Shown in pieces: positions 35,997-46,980 of a stretch of DNA of 64,000 nt (position 1 is its first letter; every line of letters starts with the position of its first letter). This stretch comes from Chelonoidis abingdonii (taxonomy: Eukaryota > Chordata > Testudines > Testudinidae). A model generated the notes under the pieces. That model searched no databases, was not told the DNA's origin, and was given only the letters and a program-made list of their open reading frames with translations. The DNA lies in contig NC_133773.1 of the NCBI RefSeq assembly GCF_003597395.2, positions 72,135,972 to 72,199,971 of the forward strand. Reading direction: 5' to 3'. The position numbers and the translations under genes were made by a program.

Positions 35997-36977
35997 TCAC
36001 GCCATGAGATGCAGAGACTGCAGGTTTGGGTGGAGCAGGCGCTCACGGTCCTCTGTGATGAGATCTTGGTGCAGGGACAGGGCAATCGGGTCGGCTACTG
36101 ACAGCTCCAGCAAAGTCATAAAGCAATGTTGGCGGGGCCAAGCTGGGGCGATGAGAATCATTACCGCCTTGTCTCTGTGAACTTTGAGGAGAACTCTGTG
36201 GATGAGCGGGAGCAGTGGAAAGGCATGCTTCAGGCTCCTGCTCCAAGGGATCGCAAAGGCATCTGCGACCGAGCCCGGACTGTGGTTTTGGAAAGAGCAA
36301 AACTGTGGGCATTGACTGTTGTCCATGGTGGCACGGAGGTTCATTTGGGGAAAACCCCACTACTGGAAGATTGATTGCAAGACATCCGGTCTCATCGACC
36401 ATTCGTGCATGCGGTACAACCTGCTGAGGTGGTCTGCCAGTTTTTTCCACTCCACCAGGAGGTATGACGCTATGAGGTGTACTGAGCAGGCTATACAAAA
36501 GTCCCATAGGAGAAGGGCCTCTCGACAGAGAGGAGAGGATCAGGCTCTGCCCTGCTTGTTTATGTAGAACATGGCGGTAGTGTTGTCTGTCAGAACTGTC
36601 ACGCTGTGACCTCCTAAAGCAGTATGAAAGGTTTGGCAGGCTAGGCGAACCACCCCGAACGCCTTTACATTGATGTGGAGCAACATTGTCTCTTTGGACC
36701 ACAGGCCTTGTATCCGAAGGTCCCTCAAGTGCGCTCCCCAGCCAAGGTATGACACTTCTGCCACCAGCGTCAGTGTAGGTTGTGGTGCATCGAAGGGGGT
36801 CCCTTCACGAACTACCTGCTGGTTGAGCCACCAACGCAGGGAGTCCAACACCTGGGCAGGGATTACCACCACAAGGTCTAAGAGATCTCTGCCTAGGCAG
36901 TACGACCGGATTTGCCACAATTGCAAAGTCTTGAGCCATAGTCGAGCATGTTTGACTACGTGGGTGCATGTCGCCAT
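35997..36977 (-). pseudogene. Inner DIRS RNase H region pseudogene
   Basis: The stretch 36540-36977 shows DSLRWWLN, LVAEVSYLGWGAHL (first catalytic block, Asp of the DAS motif changed to Glu-Val), INVKAFGVVRLA and VTVLTDNTTAMFYINKQG (catalytic TDN block). A further segment at 35997-36344 has CSFQNHSPGS and RDKAVMILIAPAWPRQ, the typical end of the DIRS pol ORF. Frameshifts separate these pieces. Confidence 0.72.
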
Positions 36978-37129
36978 GTGTCCTAGGCAGGCAGCATCTG
37001 GCTGTGGTTGTGGGGAACCTCAGCACTGAGGCTATGGCACACTGGATGGCCAGAAATCTAGATTCTTGGAGGCTCACTCATGCCTGTACCGAATCCAAGA
37101 CTGCCCCAATGAACTCCAGCCTTAGCATA

Positions 37130-37730
37130 GGTATCAAGGAGGACTTGGGCGTGTTAACTAGAAGGTATAGCCTGCAGAATACATCCAGTGCCACCGCCAC
37201 ACAGGAATGGACTTCCTCCTCAGACCAACCCGCGAGAAGCCAGTCGTCTAGGTACGAGTATACTCAAATTCTCCTTTTTCATAGAAAGCCTACCACTACC
37301 AACATACATTTCGTGAATGTGGGGGTGGGGGGCTGCTGCCAGGCCAAAGGATAGGACTGTAAACTGGTAATGGTGCTGGTTTATGGTGAACCACAGGAAC
37401 TGCCGGTGAGCAGGATGAATAGCGGCATGAAAGTACGCATTTTTCATGTCGAGGGCAGCGTACCAATCCCTTGGATCCAGAGACAGAATAATAGTGCCTA
37501 GGGTGACCATGCGGAAGCGGACTTTGACTAAGAATTTGTTGAGTCCATGCAGGTCTAAAATGGGTCGAAGACCCCCCTTTGCTTTGGGAATAGGAAAATA
37601 ATGTGAGTAAAACCCTTTCCCCCTTAGATCGCGCGAGACCTCTTCCACTTCCCCCACCTAGAGGAGCTTCTGTACCTGCATAAGGAGTTGCTCATGAGAG
37701 GGGTCCCTGAAGAGGGATGGGGAAGTGGGG
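37130..37730 (-). pseudogene. Inner DIRS reverse transcriptase pseudogene
   Basis: Recognisable RT blocks are FPIPKAKGGLRPILDLHGLN (motif 1-2 region), WYAALDMKNAYFHAAIHP (motif A, with the usual KDAYF changed to KNAYF), LSFGLAAAP (motif B) and, after a frameshift, YSYLDDWLLAGWSEEE (motif C with both catalytic Asp residues). Between B and C a stretch is missing or shifted. The enzyme would copy the element's RNA into DNA in intact relatives. Confidence 0.82.
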
Positions 37731-38107
37731 TGGGAGGGAAGGAAAGAGGAGAACTGAAGCATGTATCCCACTTGTACTGTGCGTAAGACCCAACGGTCCG
37801 GTGTTATACAGGACCACGCACGGTAGAACCAGGACAAGCGGTTCATGAAACATAGGGAAAGATTCGGTAACTGGCTTGGTATGCTGTCCTTGAGCGCTCC
37901 TTCAAAACCCTTGCTTGTTGGCAGGTTGCAGCTTGCCCTGGCCCTGGCCTTGGCTAGGCGTGTTGTTCTGCTTCCATCTGTTGTCTCTACCTCTCCTATG
38001 ATATGGCTCTTGCCTAGGGCGGGGCTGGTATTGTCTTTGCTGAGGCAGCTGGGGCTTGAAAGGCTTCCTTTGAGTCACCAGGGTTTGCACTGCCAACAAC
38101 TTGAGGG

Positions 38108-40354
38108 TTACCCGGGAGTCTTTGAGGCTATGCAGCCTGGCATCCGTTTGGCCCGAAAAGAGACCAGACCCTTCGAAGGGGAGGTCCTGAAGGGTATTCT
38201 GGACCTCTGGCGGAAGGCCTGAAGCCATGCCGAGCACCTCATCACCACTCCTGAGGTGATTGTTCTGGCTGCTGCATCTGCCGAGTCAAGAGAGGCCTGC
38301 AGAGAGGTCTTGGCTACCACCTGTCCTTCATCCACGGGGGCCACAAAACTCATGCTGAGAGCCCTGGGGCAAGAATTCTTTAAATTTGGAAACTGCCATC
38401 CAGGAATTAAAACTGTGTCTGTTCAGGATCACTTGCTGGTTCACAATCCTCAACTGGAGGCCCCTAGAAGAACAGATCTTCCTGCAAAATGGGTCTAGAT
38501 GTTTAGACTCCTTGGCCTTAGGAGCTGGGGCTTGCTGACCATGTTGTTCCCGTTCATTGACTGCTGAGACGACCAGCGAACAGGGGGCCAGGAGACAAAA
38601 GAGAAAGTCGTATCCCTTGGAAGGGGCAAAGTACTTCTGCTCTACACCTTTTGCTGTTGGCATGCTAGAGGCCGGGGTTTGCCAGATCGTCTTGTAGTTG
38701 GACTGGATCGTCTTTATGAGAGGGAATGCAATTCTGGAGGGGCCCTCGGGGCTTAAGATGTCCACCATAGGATCCTCCTGCTCTACTGCTTCCTCCGCCT
38801 GTAGGCCCAAGTTCTGGGCAACCTTGCGGAGCAGCTCCTGGTGCACTCTGTGGTCAATTGGAGGAGGCCCCGACACCGTGGTGCTCACCACGGCTTCATC
38901 TGGGGATGACGAAGAGGTGAGGGCCTTCTGCATCTTGTCTTCCAGCCCTTCTTGTCCTTCCTTGCATGCTGGGGGCCCCTCCGGGTCCTGCCTGACAGAC
39001 TGCCTCCGGGACGGCGCTGGGCTCAGTGCTGCTTCTGCTCTCCTGTGTTCCAGAGAAGCAACTGATGGTCTGGATACCGTGGCCTCCTTGGGCACGGAGG
39101 GGTGTCTGTGCGGGGACCAAGACCGATGCACCGAATAGCCACATCTCAAGGCTCTGGAGGAGGGCCCCTGCTGTTGGTGATAGGTCCATGGTGTCCAAAA
39201 GGGCCACTGCTCTGGCGGGCCCCATTGGGGATCCCATGGGGCTTGGGGCTCCCTGCTTGCTGGTGCCCTGTGGGCAGAGCTGGAGCGGCCTAAGTCCACC
39301 TCGAATTCCAAGGACACCGACCTGGAAGGCCAAGGTAGTGCCATAGAACGGTGCCGCTGGAAAGCTGGAGAACGGCTCCTTGCCGACTGGGACCAGTACT
39401 CCAGGGACTGGGATCGTTGGCTTCTGCTCGGACCTGGGGACTTCCATCATGTGTCACCTCAAAGCCAGCCCGGCGATGGCACTGGGGAACAGTGCCCTGG
39501 CAGGGCTGGTGCCATACGCTGGCTGGGATCTGGTGCCCTCGAGTCCCACTGGGTCAGAGGCAATTGAGAATCCGCAGAGGCCAGGCTCGACCGGGATCGA
39601 CACCAGGAGCGATGCCGGGGTGGTGACCTTGATCGGCGCACCATTGCCGGCTTGCCTCTTGATGGCACTCTAGAAGACGGTGCCGGAGACTTCTTTTTGG
39701 CAGGGAAGGGGCTTGCTGTCGACAACTGGATGAGGTTCTTTGCTGCCTCAAACGTCTGGTGTGGAGGGCTGTTCTAGGAGCTCTTTCAGCCCTTTCTCTG
39801 CACTCAAGGTGCTTAGCCTGAGGCTCAACGGGCTCTTTGGCTCTGGAGCCACCAGAGCCAGAGCACATCCTGGGGCAGCATTTCCCTTTTGAGCGCTCAT
39901 TTGCTTGGATGGTACCGGCTCCTTATCCGGGGGATGCCCTTGGCTTGTAGGCTGGCCTTTCCACCGTGCCAGTGAGGTCGAATGGTGCCAGGGTTTTTCT
40001 TGTTGCCTCGGTGCAGCATGTTTGTTTGCAGTGCCCCACTGGTGCCGGATCAGGAACTGATGCCGGGGCACTCTGCACCGAGGATGCCAGCACCGAGGCT
40101 AGATGGCCCAAGGCTGAAGGTTGCAGCGCAGCCTCCATGAGTAGCTGATTGAGGTGGAAGTCTCTTTCTTAGTCTTTAGCTGCCTTACAGATCTTGTAGC
40201 GTTCTGTCTGATGCGATTCCCCTAGGCAACGAAGACACGAGTCATGAGGGTCACTAATCGGCACAGGCTTGCGGTACATGGGGCAAGCCTTAAAGCCTTG
40301 GGCCTGCGGCATGCCCCGCAGCTCAGGGCTGGTGCTGGAGACAACTTCCAACAC
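38108..40354 (-). pseudogene. Inner DIRS gag-like pseudogene
   Basis: The region begins with a zinc-knuckle-like CLRCLGESHQTERYKIC segment (about 40210-40265), continues through Ser/Pro/Gly-rich fragments in changing frames, and has its longest open stretch at 38328-39344 (338 codons) with HRVHQELLRKVAQNLGLQ, a DPMVDILSPEGPSRIAFPL block and a GLQLRIVNQQ block. The same order of blocks occurs in the outer element. Frameshifts break it into at least four pieces. In DIRS elements this first ORF is presumed to make the structural protein of the particle. Confidence 0.7.
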
Positions 40355-40651
40355 CTAAACAAAGAAACCTTAACTATCTATTATTAAGAAGTGCTAACTA
40401 CTGATAACTATACTAAGGGACACTCACAAGCAAGAGATAGAGAGCCGTTCCAACACTGCCATGGATGGTAAGAAGGAAGTGAAGGGAGATCGGGTCGGCA
40501 GGGGTATATATGCACCAGCATGAGGCGCCACTCTGGCAGCGCGCCCCTGCCGCCCCAACGGGAGCCGCTAAGGGAAAAAGTTTCTAACGTCCATGCACGT
40601 GGCGCGCGCACATCTAATGCCTAATGGATGTGAACAATCACTCGAAGAACT

Positions 40652-41250
40652 GGACCGATTTGCTGAATGGTTTTGTTCCCTCAGTGTAAAAGGCAAGTGT
40701 CCTGCAGACATCCAGAGAGTAGAGTCTCTGTTCCCTGCCACTAGTATGAAGCTTAGAGTAGAAGACGGGGAGAAAAATGTCCTGGTTAATGTGAAACTGA
40801 CACAACCTTTGGGAGGAAAGCAGGATGAGGTCTGAGTTGAACCTTACAGAACACAGTGTAGGGAGGCTCTGACATTAGGGCCCTATGCTCAAATACCCTC
40901 CTGGCTGAGGTTATCGCTACCAGGAACATCATCTTGTAAGAGAGGTACAGCAGGGACTGCCACCAATGGTTCAAAGGGTGGCCCCATGAACCTAGAGAGG
41001 ATCAGGTTGAGGAGGTCCCAGGTGGGGACAGGCTGACTGACGTGAAGGTACAGTCTGTCGAGTCCTTTTAAAAATCAGCTGGCCATCGGGTTAGTAAACA
41101 CTGAGTGGCCCTTGCACCCAGATAGAAGGCCGATATGGCGGCTAAGTGCACCCTTATTGAAGGCAACGAAAGCCCCTTGCGGCTTCAGATAGAGGAGGCA
41201 GCCCAGAATGAGCAGCACTGAGGCTAGAGTGGGGAACAAATGGTGCTGCG
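40652..41250 (-). pseudogene. Outer DIRS tyrosine recombinase pseudogene, N-terminal part
   Basis: This is the part of the outer element's recombinase region on the right of the inner element. It aligns block for block with the inner element's recombinase (for example TGCAGACATCCAGAGAG here against TACAGACATTCAGAGTA there). The gene is broken at 40651 by the inner element; the remainder is at 34300-34597. Confidence 0.65.
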
Positions 41251-41289
41251 CCAACCGGATTGAAAATTTCTTCCACTTGGCAAGGTAGG

Positions 41290-42290
41290 TGGCTCTCATA
41301 GAAGATTTCCTGCTGCCAAAGAGGACTGGTCTGACCTGGTCTGACCAGGAAATTCCATCGGGTTCAACCATGGAGCTTCCACACCATGAGGTGAAGCGAG
41401 TCGAAGTCTGGATGTTGAAGACAACCATGATCTTGCATCAGAAGGTCTGGGAAGAGTAGAAGGGCTTCCAAGGACATGGCTAGGAGAGATGTGTACCAGT
41501 GCTGTTGGGGCCAAATCTGTTGCTATCAATATGACCTGAGCTCCTTCCCTCCAGATCTTGAGAAGTACCTTCTGAACAAGTGGTATGGATGGAAAGATGT
41601 AAAAGAGATGGCCTCCCCATGAAAGGAGGAACGTGTCCACTCTGGAGCCCAGGCTGTGATTCTGGAAGGAGCAGAACTGCTGGCACTTCTTGTTGTATCG
41701 CATGGCAAACAGGTCTATCTAGGGAAAGCCCCACATCTGGAAGATTGAGACCATGATGTCTGAGCGAAGGGACCACTCATAGGCAGGAAACAACCTGCTG
41801 AGGTAGTCTTAAAGCTCTTTCTGTACCCCGGGGAGGTATGACGCTTCCAGGCATATTGAATGTTTCACACAGAAGTCCCAGAGCATGAGGGCTTCCTGGC
41901 ACAGGGGAGAGGAGCATGCGCCCCCAGTTTGTTGATGTGGAACATTGTGTTTCAGTTATGATAGACAATACAACAGCAATGTCCTATTAAGTTTTCAAAG
42001 AAGGTCTGCAAGCACATTGCTCTCAGCTCTCCAACACTGATGTGGAAAGCCAGGTCTGCCTGAGACCAGAGGCCTTGGGCCCTGCAGTCTCCCAGATGAG
42101 CTCCCTGAGCCAAATCTGATGCGTCCATCACTAGCAACAGAGAAGGCCGCAGAGCGGCGAAGGGAGCCTCTGAGCACATTTCCTCAGGGTTGAGCCACCA
42201 CAGAAGGGAGTCGATGACTAGATGAGGCAGTGTCATGATCCTGTCCAAGCTGTCCCAGCCTGGGCAATACACTGGCGTGAGCCACAACTG
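41290..42290 (-). pseudogene. Outer DIRS RNase H region pseudogene
   Basis: The block DSLLWWLN, LLLVMDASDLAQGAHLGDCR (catalytic DAS motif kept) and HISVGELRAMCLQTF is at 41952-42287. The pol tail with MRYNKKCQQFCSFQNHSLGS and REGAQVILIATDLAP is at 41296-41703. The TDN block between them is damaged and the frame shifts several times. Confidence 0.7.
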
Positions 42291-43060
42291 AAGAGGTCAA
42301 AGCCTGAGTCTGGCATGCTGCACCATGTAGGTACAGCCAGCCATGCGTCCGAAAAGCTACAGGCAGTTTCTTGCTGTGGTGGTGGGAAACTGTGGTGGCT
42401 TGAATGATATGTCAGGGCCTGAAACCTTGTTTGCGGCAGGTATGCCCTGGCTTGGATCAAGTCCAGTACTGATCCTATAAACTCTAGCCTCTGGACAGGG
42501 GACAGAGTCAATTTTCCTTTGTTCAGAAGGTGACCCAGGTTGTTGAAGGTGACTCTGATGAATCTGACCTGATCCTCCACTTGGGTCTTGGAGAGGTCCT
42601 TGATCAGCCAGTTGTCCAGGTACGGAAACACCTGTATCTGTTGCATGTGCAAGAATGCGGCGATGACTGCCATGCACTTTGTGAAAACTCGAGGTGCTGC
42701 TGACAGGCAAAATGGAAGGACTAGAAACTGGTAATGTGTACCATTCACTATGAAACTTAGGTACGTCCTGTGGGGCTGAGTGATTGTTATATGGAAATAT
42801 GCATCCTTCAAGTCAAGGGCGGTATACCAGTCTGCTGGTTCCAGTGATGGGATGATTGAGGCCGAAGAGACCATGCAAAACTTGAGTTTCTTCACGAACT
42901 TGTTGAGTTCTCGCAGGTCCAAGATGGGCCTGAGGCTGCCTTTGGCTTTCGGTATAAGGAAAAAAAAAAATAAAAACCCGTGATCCTGAGGAATCTCCTC
43001 TACTGCCCTCAGAGATAGGGGCAACTGCACCTACTGGATACAAACCTGCTTGTGAGAAGT
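42233..43060 (-). pseudogene. Outer DIRS reverse transcriptase pseudogene
   Basis: A long open stretch (265 codons) holds LIPKAKGSLRPILDLRELNK, WYTALDLKDAYFHITI (motif A), YQFLVLPFCLSAAPRVFTKC (motif B) and QVFPYLDNWLIKDLS (motif C). The second catalytic Asp of motif C has become Asn, which would abolish polymerase activity, so the copy is dead even though much of the frame is open. A poly-Phe run (FFFFF) near 42960 comes from an A-run slippage on the plus strand. Confidence 0.82.
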
Positions 43061-43499
43061 GTCCCTGAAGAGGGACAGGGAAGGTGGATAGAAGGGCAGG
43101 AGAGTACCTAATTAGATGGAGTATCCAGTCTCTACTGTGCAGAGCACTCAACAGTCTGAGGTGATACGGGACCATGCACGATAGAAAGGGGATAGTCAGG
43201 ATGAGAAGGTAAGGCAGGATGGATCCAGCTGAGGATCTGGTGCACCATCCTTAACGGCACCTTCGAAAGGCCATCAGAGGGTGGTTTAGATTAGTCAGAG
43301 CCCTGGCCTAAGGATGGGTGCAGTTGCCTTCTGCCATTCCTGTTCCTCCTCCATGAGCTGTCCTGATGGTTCTGCAGCTGGTAGAACTGTGAAGGAGGTT
43401 GTGGCCTAAAATGTTTATGCTGCGTAGCCGGAGTACGGAGGCCCAGTGATTTGAGAATGGCTCTTGAATCCTTCAGGCTCTGCAGCCTTTTATTGGTCT

Positions 43500-45430
43500 T
43501 TTCAGAAAATAGAACCGAAGGGGAGGTCCTGAATCATTTGTTGGCGCTCATATGGCAAGCATGAGACTTGGAGCCAGGAGCCCCACCTCATAGCTATGCC
43601 TGTGGCCATCACACGAGTAGCTGCATCCGTTGCGGCTTGTAGCAAAGCCCTGGAAATGAGTTTCCCTTCCTCCACGAGAGCTGAAAACTTGGAGAAGGAG
43701 TCCTGCGGCAACAGCTCTGTAAAATTAGCCATTGCCCTGCATGTGTTGAAGCAGTACCTGCTGACAAGGACCTGCTGACTTGATATGCGCAGCTGTAAGC
43801 CTCCAGTGGAGTAGACCTTTCTCTCATAAAGGTCAAGCCTTTTCTCCTCCTGATTCATCGGGGAGGGTCCCTGGAAGCCCTGACGCTCACGTTGGTTGGC
43901 AGCATTGACCACAAGAGAGTCGAGTGTGGGATGCGTGTATAAATGCTCACAACCCTTGGACGGCATGAAGCAGCATCTTTCATTGCTCTTAGCCATAGGG
44001 GCAACAAGGCTGTGATCTGCCAGAGAGTTTTCGTGGTATCAGAGATTATCTTTATGAGGGGTAGGGCAATACGAGCAGGTCTGGAGGGGGCGAGAATGTC
44101 CATCATTGGATTTGCATCCTCCACTACCTCCTGTGCCTGAATGCCCATTCGCAACAATTGCGGCAGAACCCTGTTGTCCTCCTGGGCTGGGGCTGTCGCC
44201 ATGTCATCAGCGCTGATGTCATCCTCAACGCCGGAATAGCCGTCGATGCCAGAGTCTATGCCAGTGCCAGAGTCGACACTGTCGCCAGTGCCAGGGCTAC
44301 CAGGATCCCCGAGCCCGGCTGCACCGGAGGCATTGAGATGATAGAGCAGGGTGGTAATGAGCCTACCCCCCGACCCTGCCAGTGTCAGTGGTACTGGTGG
44401 GGGTACAAACAAGACCAAGGCCACTGCCGTCACCCTGGAATTGAGACCCTTGGCTGAGACCTTTGTTTTGATGAAAAGCTCAGGGAGTCCAAAAGGGCCA
44501 TTGTGCTGGGGGCTGCCACTAGGCCACGGTGCCAGGAGGTGGACCATCTGCTCCTACTCCTCCGGGACTGATAGCCCAACTTTGAAGTGTCTGAAAATGA
44601 TGACTTCAGGGGAGCGGCACTTCTGGGCACTGAGCTTTCGCACCAAGTGCTCGAGGATCAGTGTGGCTAGTGAATGTGCTCCAGTGCCAGGAAGTGGCGC
44701 GCCAGCGTCAGAGATCAGCGGGCCATCATAGCAGGCTTTCCTCTTGAAGGAGCCTGGGGAATGACTGGTGCCAACAACCTGCCCCATCTGGAAGGAGAGA
44801 ATGGTGCTGAGAGGTAAAGCAGTTCTTGGGCCGCCTCAAATGCCTCAGGTGTCGAAGGGAGGTGCAGCTCATGGCTCAGGCTTGGTGAGCGAGGAGGGAC
44901 CGGACTCAAGCGCCCTTCCACGAGGGCAGGACTCGGCGCGACCGTCACCAGTAGAGCAGCACTAGAATGGCCCGACACAGTTCTCACAGCAGCAGACTCC
45001 TTAGGCCTAGAAGAGGGAGAGTGACCCCTCTTCAGCCTCTTCTTCTTTTCTGGCGGCACGGTGCCTGCATGCGGCATGTGAGCTGTGAGTGGAGCCGGGA
45101 CAGTGCCGTAAGTCCTTATCGTTACCCAGCACCAGTGCTCATGCTGATGGTGCGGAGAGCTCCACACAGAGGAGGAGGTACTTGGTGGACCCAGGGTTTG
45201 ACAGGGGGAGGAGTGCTGCCTCCATTACCAGGACCTTCAGGTGCTGCTCTCTATATTTTATAGTCCTGGGCCAAAAGATCTTACAAATGGCACAACGATC
45301 CTTCTGATGGCCCTCTCCTAAACACTTTAGGCACGAGATGACGATTGCTTCTGGGCATACTTGCCGCAGGCTTTGAAGCCTGGAGCATCACCAGCATGCC
45401 CCAGAGTCGGAAGAGCGTAGGAGGGGATTC
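43500..45430 (-). pseudogene. Outer DIRS gag-like pseudogene
   Basis: It starts with the zinc-knuckle-like CLKCLGEGHQKDRCAIC segment (about 45281-45333). It continues with a basic KKKRLKRGHSPSS segment, a DANPMMDILAPSRPARIALP block and, at 43502-43996, CEHLYTHPTLDSLVVNAAN followed by GGLQLRISSQQV. Order and blocks match the inner element, but identity is low, consistent with different subfamilies. Frameshifts near 43990 and 44715 break it. Confidence 0.68.
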
Positions 45431-45741
45431 CCCCCCACCAAAGGAAACTTATCTAACACTAACGAATTATTAACTATTAATGAACAATGGAAAACTAACG
45501 GAGAACAATGTAAGAAACTGCTAAATGCCCCAGTCGAGACAAGAGCACAGGGAAGTTCCAGCTAACCATCACTGGTGGTAAGAAGGAACTGACGGGGGGT
45601 GGCAGATCGACAGGGCTCTATATTGAGCACCATGAAGGTACGACTCTAGGGGGCGCCCAGGCCAACCTGACAGATGCTTCTAGGGGAAAAATTTTCTGGT
45701 TACCGTGCACGTGATTGGAACTGACATGAACAAGCAATCGA

Positions 45742-45935
45742 ACAAGAACTAGGAGTTACACTGTTCTGCCACATTCTGTGTAACTTTATGCGAATTACTT
45801 AACCTATGCCTCAGTTTCCCTGTCTGTAAAATAGAGATAATACTCACAGGGGTATTGAAAAGCTAAGTTCTTGAATGAATGTGAACTGCTCAAATACTAC
45901 AGTGGTGAGTATCATAGAAAAACTAATGTATAAAT
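45742..45935 (+). repeat. MIR SINE, 3' portion
   Basis: After the outer DIRS the SINE resumes with CTGTTCTGCCACATTCTGTG, then the strongly conserved ACTTAACCTATGCCTCAGTT and TCTGTAAAATAGAGATAATA, the MIR core. Together with 33878-33900 it makes one MIR copy in the right order. Confidence 0.85.
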
Positions 45936-45954
45936 AAATGAAATTATGCAGTGA

Positions 45955-46215
45955 TGTGGGCCCAGCTCCCAGCTGAGTCACAGACTTCCTCTTTGTACTT
46001 AGGCACATCACTTAACCTCTCATTTCCGTACCTGTAATATGGAAATAACATTTATTTTCTCCCACTCTCTGTCTTGTCTATGTAGACTCTAAAGTCTTCA
46101 CAGCAAGGAGTATGTTTTACTATGTATACATACTGGCTTAGCACAATGGGACCTTCATGTCAATTGAGATCTCCTGGCACTTCTGCAATACAAACAATTA
46201 TTATTACACCAGTGC
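45955..46215 (+). repeat. Second MIR-like core-SINE
   Basis: CAGCTGAGTCACAGACTTCC, CACATCACTTAACCTCTCAT and GTACCTGTAATATGGAAATA are MIR core blocks; a tail with CTGGCTTAGCACAATGGGAC and TGCAATACAAACAATTATTA follows. It lies head to tail with the interrupted MIR. Confidence 0.75.
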
Positions 46216-46884
46216 TCCATAGCCTGTACTGGTTGCATTATGATTTTTTGATGGAATTTCAGGTGTTGGCTTTGTCCTTTGAAGTCTTAACTGGTTGGGG
46301 CCTATATACCCAAGAAACCACCTCTCTCCCTGTTTAAACTTACCACATTTGCAACCAGCGTCAATCTCAGCTCCCAGATCTGAAAGAGATTTCAGGCTGT
46401 TTTACATAAAGGGTTCTCAACTTTGAAATTCACACCCTTGTTTGGTCCACAATAGCCTAAATTTGCTGACCTTCAATAATGCTCATTTACTTTGTTGTGG
46501 TGGGGCATTAAGGAGAAAGGCAAGCTTATTTTATACCTGATTCTTTCATTTTTTCTATTTTGTGAGCAAGTGTTGGTTGGAAAGGACCAGGTGCCTCGCA
46601 GGACACACAAGAAGGCAAAGTCCCTGCCTCAAAGGGTTTACAATGTAATATTAAATGTGATATAATGAACAAAGGCAACAAACAGTGGGGAGAGAAAATG
46701 GTGAGGATGCACATTCATTACATCAGCAAATTTATGAGGTTACTCAGTTTACTCTTGTACATATATTGGATTAATATCATATGTTTCAGAATTATCATCA
46801 GCATTTGCAGATTTAGAAAGACATATTTCTATTTAAAGTACTTTTCTTATAAGGCTTATTATAGGATGGCACAACTTTACTCAC
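46216..46884. other. SH3RF1 intron with a short LINE-tail piece
   Basis: Mostly unrecognised intron before the exon at 46885-46980. TCCCTGCCTCAAAGGGTTTA at about 46620 resembles the LINE-tail family seen at 28.5 kb. Confidence 0.4.
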
Positions 46885-46980
46885 CTCAACATACGAAATG
46901 GGAAATATCCCTATCTTGTCAGCCAGCATTCCTTCAGCCCAGTTTTCATCTACTCGGCGAATCACAGTTAGCACATCGTC
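46885..46980 (-). CDS. SH3RF1: SH3RF1 internal exon: second half of SH3 domain 2
   Basis: This short 96-bp exon (32 codons, phase 0 on both sides) completes SH3 domain 2. It begins with [14 protein letters not shown] and ends with GIFPISYVE, carrying the conserved Trp of the SH3 binding groove (DENWAEGM) and the FP-x-x-Y-V signature at the end of the fold. The minus-strand acceptor ends TACAG and the donor is GTGAGTA. The exon is too short and too spliced to stand out as an open reading frame, so it was found by reading the domain continuation from the upstream exon. Splicing joins ...CLPFSK to DDVLT in frame, as in mammalian SH3RF1. Confidence 0.95.

Larger units (their letters stand above)
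34598..40651 (-). mobile_element. Inner DIRS-type retrotransposon nested in the outer one
   Basis: Inverted terminal repeats at 34598-34810 and 40467-40651 share CTGGTGC-TATATACCCCTGCC, CCAGAGTGG and CTTCCTTCTT blocks. An internal complementary region at 34841-34950 joins the complement of the left end (CTTGAAGAACAAAAGTTATG) directly to the right end sequence (CTTCGAGTGATTGTTCACGT), the junction expected from the DIRS circular intermediate. Gene order on the minus strand matches the outer element. The flanking outer-element sequence is recombinase on both sides, which proves nesting. Its termini differ from the outer element, so it is another subfamily. Confidence 0.88.
33901..45741 (-). mobile_element. 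Outer DIRS-type retrotransposon, interrupted by a second one
   Basis: The element has inverted terminal repeats (33930-34120 and 45575-45741) sharing blocks such as TTTTTCCCCTAG, GCTCAATATAGAGCCCTGTC and AGTTCCTTCTT. Next to the left repeat is an internal complementary region (34141-34260). No target duplication is seen, as is usual for DIRS. On the minus strand the order is gag-like region, reverse transcriptase, RNase H and tyrosine recombinase. Positions 34598-40651 are a second DIRS element inserted into the recombinase region. All genes are broken. Confidence 0.87.

Noticed and set aside
38698..39450. Plus-strand reading frames of up to 146 codons
   Set aside because: They are antisense shadows of the DIRS gag-like region on the minus strand, whose blocks match those of the outer element.
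33901..45741. Possible functional multi-gene system on the minus strand (RT, RNase H, recombinase)
   Set aside because: The gene set is that of known DIRS retrotransposons, doubled by nesting and broken by frameshifts and lost catalytic residues.
45742..45935. tRNA gene
   Set aside because: MIR SINEs are tRNA-derived, but this is a MIR core without an intact cloverleaf or clean A and B boxes.
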